Shown here: piece by piece, positions 1-6,800 of the stretch
Layout: the number at the start of each line of letters is the position of its first letter
Position numbering within the stretch: position 1 is the stretch's first letter
DNA from: Candidatus Binatia bacterium
GTDB lineage: Bacteria > Desulfobacterota_B > Binatia > UBA9968 > JAJDTQ01
Length of the DNA: 13,392 nucleotides
Assembly (NCBI GenBank): GCA_022827045.1
Contig: JAJDTQ010000225.1
Coordinates: forward strand, 1 to 13,392
Direction of reading: 5' to 3'
Position numbers and translations under genes: made by a program
Notes under the pieces: model-generated
What the model saw: the letters and a program-made list of their open reading frames with translations, nothing else
What the model was told of the DNA's origin: nothing
Database searches by the model: none

Positions 1-837
1 ACGCCCGGGAAGTGGACCGACGCGGCCGTAGGCACCCATGGCGACCTGCTCGACATCATTCGTCACCGCACGGGCGCGCCGACGCTCCGCGCGGCGCTTG
101 CCGAGGCCCGCGCCTTCCTCGCCCTGCCGGCTTCGCCGGCCAAGGGCGATGCAGGCGACTACGACGCCGCCGAAGCGGCGCGCCGCCTGTGGCGGGGATG
201 CCGCTCCATCGACGGCACCCATGCGGAAGCCTATCTCCGGGCCCGCGGCCTCGCCCGCTGCCGGTTCCCGGCGCTCCGCTTCCATCCGGAGCTTCGCTAC
301 CGCGAAGGCTCGGCGGTGCGACGCCTGCCCGCGCTTGTCGCCGCCGTGACCGGCGACGACGGCGCCGTCCAGGGGGTGCACCGCACCTGGCTCGACCCGC
401 GCCGCCCCGCCAAGGCGGACGTGGCCTCGCCGAGGAAAGCCCTCGGCAGCATCCACGGCCTGGCCGTGCGCTTCGGCGCGCACGCCGACCGCGTCGCTCC
501 GCTCCTCGTCGGCGAGGGCATCGAGACCGTGCTGTCGCTCGTCACCGCCGTGCCGGACATCACCGCGGCCGCCGCGCTCTCCGCCGGCAGCCTCGGCTCC
601 TTCTCCATCCCGCCCGCCTGCCGCCGCCTCGTCATCGCCCGCGACAACGACTTCGAGGGCGCATGGGCCGCCGAACGCCTCGCCCGGCGCTGCGCGCGCA
701 CGGGCGTCGCCGCCGCGGTCATCGTTCCGGAAGGCGGCGACTTCAACGACGACCTCGCTTCGCTCGGCGCCGATGTCCTCGCCGCAAGGTTTGCTCCGCT
801 CTTCCGCTCCGCGGGAGCCGGAGAGGAGCGGGCCTGA
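1..837 (+). CDS. DUF7146/Toprim domain primase-like protein (5' partial)
   Basis: The frame is open from base 1 to a TGA at 835-837 and gives 278 residues with no start in the window. Seen: a segment resembling the DUF7146 region (GKWTDAAVGTHGDLLDII near the left edge, then WRGCRSIDGTHAEAYLRARGL-type sequence), followed by a C-terminal Toprim fold. The Toprim signatures are the GEGIET loop (bases 511-528), the DND acidic pair (643-651) and a DFND acidic motif (739-750). Family knowledge: such proteins are common on alphaproteobacterial plasmids and integrative elements, are about 340-350 residues long, and are thought to act as primases or DNA-processing enzymes. About 70 N-terminal residues are therefore probably outside the window. 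The next gene starts 32 bases downstream on the same strand, consistent with an operon. Enzymatic activity is inferred from the acidic motifs only. Confidence 0.88.
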   Translation, partial: TPGKWTDAAVGTHGDLLDIIRHRTGAPTLRAALAEARAFLALPASPAKGDAGDYDAAEAARRLWRGCRSIDGTHAEAYLRARGLARCRFPALRFHPELRYREGSAVRRLPALVAAVTGDDGAVQGVHRTWLDPRRPAKADVASPRKALGSIHGLAVRFGAHADRVAPLLVGEGIETVLSLVTAVPDITAAAALSAGSLGSFSIPPACRRLVIARDNDFEGAWAAERLARRCARTGVAAAVIVPEGGDFNDDLASLGADVLAARFAPLFRSAGAGEERA

Positions 838-869
838 GCGGGCGAAGTCCTGGCGAGAGGAGAGAGAAT

Positions 870-1205
870 ATGGACGCCGTCATCAACCTCAGACACGAAC
901 CCGCGCTCCGCGACATATTCGCGCACACGGAGGTGCACAACAACACCGTCCTCATCGACCGCCGCACCAGGTGGGGCAACATGTTCCGCATCGGGCCCGA
1001 TGGAACCCGTGAGCAGGTCATCGCGCTCTACCGCGCCGACCTCTGGGAGCGCATCCGCTCGGGCGAGATCACGTTCGAAGAACTCGCCGAACTGGACGGC
1101 ATGTGGTTCGCCTGCTGGTGCCATCCTCAACCTTGTCACGGACACGTGCTCGCCCGGGCCGCGGCTTGGGCCGCATCCGCGCTGGCCGAAAGGAGGGGAG
1201 AGTGA
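870..1205 (+). CDS. DUF4326 domain protein
   Basis: This 111-residue protein matches the compact DUF4326 pattern: an N-terminal INLRHE strand, a central DRRTRWGNMF motif (residues 30-39) and a C-terminal WFACWCHPQPCHGHVLA block (79-95). C82, C84 and C89 together with H85, H90 and H92 form a dense Cys/His cluster that could bind a metal; this is inference. The ATG at 870 is chosen because a purine-rich GAGAGGAGAGAGA ribosome site lies just before it and the domain begins immediately after it. The frame is open far upstream, but that part overlaps the Toprim gene and is Arg/Pro-rich shadow sequence. The biochemical function of DUF4326 is unknown; members are frequent in phages and mobile elements. 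It sits between the Toprim gene and a one-base-overlapping small ORF. Confidence 0.88.
   Translation: MDAVINLRHEPALRDIFAHTEVHNNTVLIDRRTRWGNMFRIGPDGTREQVIALYRADLWERIRSGEITFEELAELDGMWFACWCHPQPCHGHVLARAAAWAASALAERRGE
1191..1196 (+). promoter_or_regulatory. Ribosome binding site AGGAGG for the 1205 ORF
   Basis: A full AGGAGG lies inside the last codons of the DUF4326 gene, eight bases before the ATG at 1205. Together with the TGATG stop/start overlap it fixes the start of the small ORF and points to translational coupling. Confidence 0.75.
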
Positions 1206-1432
1206 TGGGCAGCGTGACCTTCAAGCGGATCACCCCGCACGAGTCCCGCATCTACGACGACGACGGCGACCATGTCGGCGACGTCTACCGCCACGACGAC
1301 ATCCTCGCACCCGGCCGCGTCTACTACGTCGTGCACCTCTATGAGGATCCCCGCGGACCGAGGCGCGTCCACGAGCGCCATCGCATCCGCGAGACTGCCC
1401 AATCCCTCTTCGATACCCACCCTCTGTTCTGA
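1205..1432 (+). CDS. Small conserved-looking hypothetical protein
   Basis: This is a 75-residue ORF. Its ATG overlaps the DUF4326 stop in a TGATG arrangement behind a perfect AGGAGG. The protein starts MGSVTFKRITPHESRIYDDD and continues as alternating hydrophobic and polar strands (VGDVYRH, VYYVVHLYED), ending in a basic helix-like RRVHERHRIRETAQSLFDTHPLF. It looks like a small beta-rich fold with a terminal helix; there is no signal peptide or membrane segment. No family was recognised. Codon composition matches the upstream gene, and the strong ribosome site argues that it is translated. It is probably the last gene of the Toprim-DUF4326 operon, since about 550 non-coding bases follow. Confidence 0.72.
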   Translation: MGSVTFKRITPHESRIYDDDGDHVGDVYRHDDILAPGRVYYVVHLYEDPRGPRRVHERHRIRETAQSLFDTHPLF

Positions 1433-1981
1433 GCCCGCGGCAGCGGTGCGCTGCGCCGCCTCCACACGTGCTCTCTGCGCCAACCCCTGAAGGGGTCCTC
1501 CTCTCCGTTCCGGCCGGGAACACTTCCGCTGCGACTCCCGGATTATTGGGGCCAGCTTCGGCCTACACCTTCGTTCCGGCCTCTCCTGATTCCTCCCTTC
1601 GCTTCGCCCCCGCCGCCCAGGCCACAGGACCCCTCTCCTCTCCCAAGGCCCGATCCCCGGTCTCCCTGCCGAGCGAGAACGATCGTTGGGCGATTTGGCT
1701 GTAGCCCGCCAGGCCCTCGGCACCTCCCGGCCTGTTCCTGCCGGGCTCCGCCCGGTTGGATGCCTCGTCCACCGAGCCCGGCGATTCTCTACAGTAGGCC
1801 CTCCCTCCGTCTTCTCCCATCGTAGCACGCCGTCAACCCCCTCCTTCGTCGGCGGTCCTCCGCTTCGCTCCGGCGCTCCCCCGCCCCGGGGCCCCCCCGC
1901 CCCGCGTGACTGGCCGTGCTCCAACGGGACAAGACGGAGGGAGTTCCTCCACTGGCGGGCGATACGGGAAAGGAGAAGGCG
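1433..1981. other. Non-coding, pyrimidine-rich spacer
   Basis: No convincing gene is seen on either strand in this 549-base stretch. Frames through it are Arg/Pro/Ser-rich and look like composition artefacts. The + strand is strongly pyrimidine-biased between about 1490 and 1900 (46 of 60 bases in 1561-1620 by hand count) and contains recurrent CTTCGCTCC/CTTCGCCCC-type motifs and a C/G homopolymeric block near 1885-1905. It presumably carries the terminator of the upstream operon and the promoter for the 1982 ORF, but no clear hexamer pair was found. Confidence 0.6.
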
Positions 1982-2347
1982 ATGGAAGTCACGAACAGGG
2001 TAGTCAACGCCAGCCCCGGCGCAGGAAACGTAGTTCCGAACCACGAGGAGGACAGCATGGAAAGAAACGAAATCGACAACCTTGCAGACCAGGGCGAATC
2101 CGTCATGGCGGCATTCTGCGAAAACGCTCAGCTCTTCGGCGCTACACCGGGCACTGACGAGTTCGATTCCAGGGATGTCTGGGACGAGGACGACGCGCTC
2201 GACGCGGTGCATGCTGCGTTCGAGATCCTCGCGGGCGGCATCGGCCCCGACGGCACTCAGCTCGCGGACGAGCGCGAAAGCCTCCTCTGGGGGTTTGTCA
2301 ACATGCTCGACGCTTTTATATGTCAATCTGCGCGGAGACGCGCATGA
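1982..2347 (+). CDS. Short acidic ORF, probable N-terminal remnant of a DUF2493-type protein
   Basis: The ORF gives 121 residues from the ATG at 1982, which follows AAAGGAGAAGGCG. An in-frame ATG at 2057, behind GAGGAGGACAGC, gives 96 residues and is an equally good or better start. The body is acidic, with DEFDSRDVWDEDDALDAVHAAFEILAGG followed by DGTQLADERESLLWGFVNMLDA. From memory this is the N-terminal pattern of roughly 300-residue DUF2493 proteins on alphaproteobacterial mobile elements, where the chain continues well beyond FVN. Here it ends within about 12 residues in an unrelated basic tail (CQSARRRA), over locally AT-richer DNA. I infer that the gene has been cut by the integrase-bearing module. 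Alternatively it is a genuine small protein of unknown function. Confidence 0.6.
   Translation: MEVTNRVVNASPGAGNVVPNHEEDSMERNEIDNLADQGESVMAAFCENAQLFGATPGTDEFDSRDVWDEDDALDAVHAAFEILAGGIGPDGTQLADERESLLWGFVNMLDAFICQSARRRA
2329..2344. repeat. Perfect 6-bp hairpin with GAGA loop at the module junction
   Basis: TGCGCG and CGCGCA flank a GAGA loop (GNRA class). The hairpin sits at the 3' end of the acidic ORF, inside the AT-richer patch where that ORF departs from its family pattern. It may be a terminator without a T-tract or part of an attachment site; neither is shown. Confidence 0.4.
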
Positions 2348-2458
2348 ATAGACAGACGTACTATAAACAAAGGCTCTCGAGTCTTACCTTCGGGGCGATG
2401 CCCGGTCATTCGCACCCCTGTCCGCGCCCCGGTTTCTTCTCTGGTGTTGAATCTGGGG

Positions 2459-2487
2459 TTGAACTCTTCCGTGTCCTGAGCCATACT
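2459..2487 (+). promoter_or_regulatory. Candidate sigma70-type promoter of the integrase
   Basis: TTGAAC (2459-2464) and CATACT (2482-2487) are separated by exactly 17 bases, and each matches 4 of 6 consensus positions. The predicted start of transcription, 6-7 bases after the -10, falls on the ATG at 2494. There is no Shine-Dalgarno before that ATG, so the mRNA would be leaderless. A second TTGAAT lies just upstream at 2447-2452. Confidence 0.45.
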
Positions 2488-2493
2488 GTCTCC

Positions 2494-3774
2494 ATGGACG
2501 CTCCCACCGCAAAACGCACCGCCAAGGTCAAGACCACCCTCACCAAGCGCTCCGTCGAGGCCCTCAAGCCCGGCCTCAAGCCCTGGATCGCATGGGACGA
2601 CCGCCTGACCGGCTTCGGTGTCAGGGTCCAGCCCTCGGGCGCCAAGACCTTCGTTGTCAACTACCGCGCCGGAGAAGGCGGACGCAAGGCCCCCAACAAG
2701 CGCGTCACCCTCGGACGCTTCGGACGCATCACCCCAGAGCAAGCCCGGCGCATGGCGCAGGAAACCCTCGGCAAGGTCGCCGGCGGCTCGGACCCGGCAG
2801 AAGAGCGCGCCGAGGCCCGCGGCATGCCCACTTTGTCCCAAGCCTTCGAGGACTACATGGAGGCCAACCCCAGGCGCAAGCCCAGGACCGTCCAGATCTA
2901 CCGCCTGAACCTGCGCCTGTGCTTCGGAGACTGGCTCTCCCGGCCGCTGGACGCCATCGACCGCCGCGACGTCGAGGCCCGCTTCCATACCGTCACCGAA
3001 CGGAACAGTTGGGCCACCGCCAACCAGGCCGTCTCCATGCTGCGCTCCATCTACCGCCGATCCAGCATCGACCACGAGGGACTGCGCAACCCGGTCGAAC
3101 TCTGGATCGCCGGCGGCGGGCGTCTCAACCGGAAGCGCAGGCGGCGCATCTCCGCGCCTTCGGAAGTGCTGCCGCGCTGGCGCGCGGGAGTGGAGGCCGC
3201 GGGGCTTTCGGGCGACCACCGGGACATCTTCGCCATCGGCGCCTACACCGGCATGCGTCTGGGCGAGGTGGTCTCGCTCCGCTGGGAGCGCATCGACCTC
3301 GACCGGCGCATCCTGCGGGTGGAGGAGACCAAGACCGGAGAGCCGCTGGAGCTTCCGCTCACCCGGCAACTGGTTGCCGTGTTCGAGCGCCGCCGGGATG
3401 AGGGCGGCGGCCCGGCGGAGGAGGGCTGGGTGTTCCCGTCCCGCACGAGCGCGGACGGACACCTGAAAGGCATTGGTCACCATCACGTTGAGATCAGCAG
3501 GGCCGCCGGAACCCGGTTCTGGTTCCATGGGCTGCGCAACGCCTTCATCACCGTGGCCGAGCGCGACCTCATGCTGCCGCGCCCGTTGACCAAGCGGCTG
3601 GTGAACCACGCCCGCGACGACGACATCACCGAGGGCTACGCCTCGGACTGGACCGTCGGGCAGCTACGCGACCCTGCCCAGCGCGTGGCCGACCGCATCG
3701 AAGCGCTCATGAACGCAGCCGTTCCCATGGGGGATGCGGATCCGGCGCCGGAAGGGCCACGCGGGCCGGACTGA
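2494..3774 (+). CDS. P4-type tyrosine recombinase/integrase
   Basis: This 426-residue site-specific recombinase has an N-terminal DUF4102-like arm-binding domain (about residues 14-105, with IAWDDRLTGFGVRVQPSGAK). A SAM-like core-binding domain follows (about 113-205), then the catalytic domain (about 220-405). Catalytic residues are visible: R255 in YTGMRLGEV, K280 in VEETKTGEPLELPL, H345 and R348 in FHGLRNAF, H372 in LVNHARDDD and the nucleophile Y382 in ITEGYA. The set is complete, so the enzyme should be active. The ATG at 2494 is preferred over a frame start at 2320, because the extra 58 residues are unlike any integrase N-terminus and overlap the previous ORF. It probably integrates or excises the element or module carrying it. 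It converges on the autotransporter gene, with 46 bases between the stops. The target site cannot be told. Confidence 0.93.
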   Translation: MDAPTAKRTAKVKTTLTKRSVEALKPGLKPWIAWDDRLTGFGVRVQPSGAKTFVVNYRAGEGGRKAPNKRVTLGRFGRITPEQARRMAQETLGKVAGGSDPAEERAEARGMPTLSQAFEDYMEANPRRKPRTVQIYRLNLRLCFGDWLSRPLDAIDRRDVEARFHTVTERNSWATANQAVSMLRSIYRRSSIDHEGLRNPVELWIAGGGRLNRKRRRRISAPSEVLPRWRAGVEAAGLSGDHRDIFAIGAYTGMRLGEVVSLRWERIDLDRRILRVEETKTGEPLELPLTRQLVAVFERRRDEGGGPAEEGWVFPSRTSADGHLKGIGHHHVEISRAAGTRFWFHGLRNAFITVAERDLMLPRPLTKRLVNHARDDDITEGYASDWTVGQLRDPAQRVADRIEALMNAAVPMGDADPAPEGPRGPD

Positions 3775-3797
3775 CGGCGGCATCGCTCGCCGCCGTC
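3773..3797. terminator. Hairpin between convergent integrase and autotransporter genes
   Basis: A perfect 9-bp stem (GACGGCGGC / GCCGCCGTC) with a 7-base loop begins on the integrase stop codon. It lies 23 bases beyond the autotransporter stop as seen from that gene. The position suits a bidirectional terminator, but neither side has a T-tract, so intrinsic termination is only plausible. Confidence 0.55.
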
Positions 3798-3820
3798 CCT
3801 GTTGCCCGGAATCGCGGTCC

Positions 3821-6800
3821 CTACCAGCTCGTCCTGATCTCGAACCCGACCCGTTGCTCGGGCGCCTCGCGGTCGCCCTCCCTTCGCGTCGCGCTGACGC
3901 CGAACGAGAAGTCGGGGGCGCCCGCGCCCTCCGGCGTCAACCGCCAGCCGAGCGTGTAGTCGCGCGCGGTGTTCGACAGGCCGAGCCCGACATGGGGGCT
4001 TGCGGTGAAGCGGCCGCCCAAGGCCGGGAACCCGTATGCCGCCTCCGCCGTCCAGCGGCTCTCCGCCCCGCTCCCTGTCCGGTCGGCCAACGGGTCGTTG
4101 GCGAACAGCGCGTCGAGCCCGCCATTGGCCCGGCCGCCGAAGTCCTGGCGCAGGCTCAAGGACGGGCCTCTCTGCGTCGCCGGGTCCGGGTCGAAGGCCA
4201 GAGACGCGGCGAAGCCGCTGTCCTCGAGCCCCTCCGCCTCGTGCGCCACAAGCGTCCGGCCCTCGATGTCAAAAGAGAGGCCCAGCGCAGGGGCCGCCCA
4301 CGCGACCCCGCCGCCAACCTCCATCCCGAACCCCGTCCCGGCATCCCCTCCGTCATGGCGCGCCCCGAGTTCCAGCTTCGGCGTCAGGCTTGCTCCGCCT
4401 TCCAGCTCCATGTGGTAGCTACCCTCCAGACCGAGCCGCAGCCGCGTCACGTCGGACTCCGCCCGGTCCGAGCCCGTGCGCGCCCACAGCGCATCCGACG
4501 TCACCGCCAGCGCCGGGCCGCCTCCGGGATCCCCGAGCAGGCCGCCCCGCAGTCCCCCGGCCGCCATCCTCCAGTCCGTGTCCGCCTTCATGGTCTGGCC
4601 GTCCCCGGCCTTCAGCTCCGCATCGCCCGTGCCGAACCCCGCCGCGCCCCAAAGCCTCAGCCGCTCCGACGCACGCAGCGACGCATAGGGAATCGCCGCG
4701 GTCAGCGACGACTCCACCGTGCCCGCCATGGCGGACTGTGGCTCCGTCCCGCCGGGAGGAGGCATCCCGCCCGTTCCGCTGTCCCGGTAGCCGCCTTCGC
4801 CTTCGCTCTGCGAAAGCGCGAGCCCCACGAGCCACCTGCCGCGCGCATAGTCCGCGCCCAGCATCCCCGTGATCACCTCGCCGTCCAGAGAGAGCGTCCC
4901 TTCCTCGCCGTCGAACGTTGCCTGCGCAGCCCGGCCCCAAAATGCAATGCTGCCGCCCGAGGCGTCCTTCCCCCCGCTCAGCGTGAAGCGGCTCCCCAGC
5001 AGCAGCTCGCGTCCCGTCAGGGTGCGCCACCGCTCCTGTCCGGCTCCGCTCCCGTAGCCGGCGAGGAGGTGGTCCCCGCCCGCGGCATCCGCACGGTCTC
5101 CGGACCACGGGTCGGCGCCGATGGCGTGCCCGCCGAGGCTGCCCTGCATCCCCGGCGTGCGCGCCGCCTCCAGCCTGCCCGATATCCCCTCCAGAGCCTG
5201 CTCCGCCACCGCACGGCCGAACCGCGCGAGCCACGCCGCCGGCATCGGGTCGTCGTTCACGATGGTCCCGACCCCCACGCCGTCGCCGATGGCCACCTCG
5301 ATATCCCTCGCGTTCCGGGCCTCGGCGCGCGTGATGTGAAGCTCGAAGGTCTCCTCCCCCTCGTCGTGCAGATCGTCGAGCAGGTAGACCCAGACCTGTT
5401 GCGAGCGCCTGCCCGGATAGATCGGGACGAGCAGCTCCCGCCGCGGCTTGTAGTCCCGGCCCGCCGTGGCGTGGCCCGCGCCGGCGCCCGTGTCGCGCGT
5501 GCTCAGATAGACCAGCGCACCGTTCTTCAGCGCCCTGCTCAGCGTCAGCGTGAACATCATCCGGGTGTAGGCGCCCTCCTTCTCGCGCGCGTCCGAGATC
5601 GACACCGTCGGCGTCCCCGCAGCAGGCGCCGGGGCGTCGTCGTCCGCCACAAACACCGTGGCAGCCTTCGCCGTCGTGGACACCGTGTAGCCGGTCCCGG
5701 CGGCGAGTGTGGCTGTCACCGAGCCGTCCGGCTCGTCCGAGGCGTCGCCCTGGGTCGCGACGGTGAAGGTCGCCCCGGTCGCATTGGCCGGGATGGTGAC
5801 CGTCCGCGTTCCCTCGCCGCCCGCGGCCACGAAGTCGCTGCCCGCGGCTTCCGACACTGCGAGCGTCACCGAAAGTGGCGTCGCAGGCGCCGGGTTCGCC
5901 GTGAGGGTGAAGGTCGCCGTAGCGCCCTCGGTCACGCCGGGACCGGCGGCGATGGCAATCTCCGGCACCGCAGGCGCCGGGTCGTCATCGTCCGCCACCG
6001 ATACCGTCGCCGCCTTCGCCGTGGCGGAGACCGTGTAGCCCGCGCCGGCGGCCAGCGTCGCCGTCACCGAGCCGTCCGGCTCGTCCGCGTCGTCGCCCGC
6101 CGTGGCGACGCTCAGCACGGCCGTGCCGCCGGTCGGTATCGTCACCCGGTGCGTCCCCGCCGCGGCATAGCCGCCGGCCTCCGTCACCGTCACGTCCACC
6201 GCGAGCGGCGCCGACGGCGCCGGGGTGGCGGTCAGGGTGAAGGTCGCCGAACCGCCCTCGGTCACGCCCGCGCCGCCGGCAATCGAAATCTCCGGCTCCG
6301 CCAGAGGCGGCGGGGGCGTCGTCCCGGCCAGGCAGGTCTCGATCGCCTCCAGGGTCTCCACAGTCCGCACCCAGCGCTGCCAGCCCTTGTCGGCAAACTC
6401 CTGCGCCTCCGCCGCCGTCATCGCCGTGCCTGAGCCCCTGCCCGGGTCGAGCGCTTTCAGCACCCGGTTCCAGCGCTCGACATGGGCCGTGCCGCTACGG
6501 TCCCCCCGCCAGCCCTCGACCTCCGCGACGCTCACCGCGTTCGCAGGCAAGTCCGCCGCGCAGCGCGCGACCGGGGCGAGGGCCGCCGGCGCGTCGTCGT
6601 CCGCCACGGACACCGTGGCCGCGTTCGCCGTCGGGGACACCGTGTAGCCCGCGCCCGCCGCGAGCGTCGCCGTCACCGAGCCGTCCGGCTCGTCCACGGC
6701 GTCGCCCACCGTCGTCACCGTGAAGATCGCCGCGCGGTGGCCCGCGGCCACCGTCACGCTCCGCGCGCCCTCGTCGCCGGCCGCCACGAAGTCGCTCCCC

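Noticed and set aside
1136..2326. 396-codon minus-strand frame over the non-coding spacer
   Set aside because: It overlaps three better-supported genes and consists of compositionally biased sequence without motifs.
2320..2493. N-terminal extension of the integrase from 2320
   Set aside because: The 58 extra residues do not resemble integrase N-termini and overlap the acidic ORF; the DUF4102-like domain fits a start at 2494.
3734..6433. 899-codon + strand frame
   Set aside because: It is antisense to the autotransporter, extremely Arg/Pro-rich with no domain; a shadow frame.
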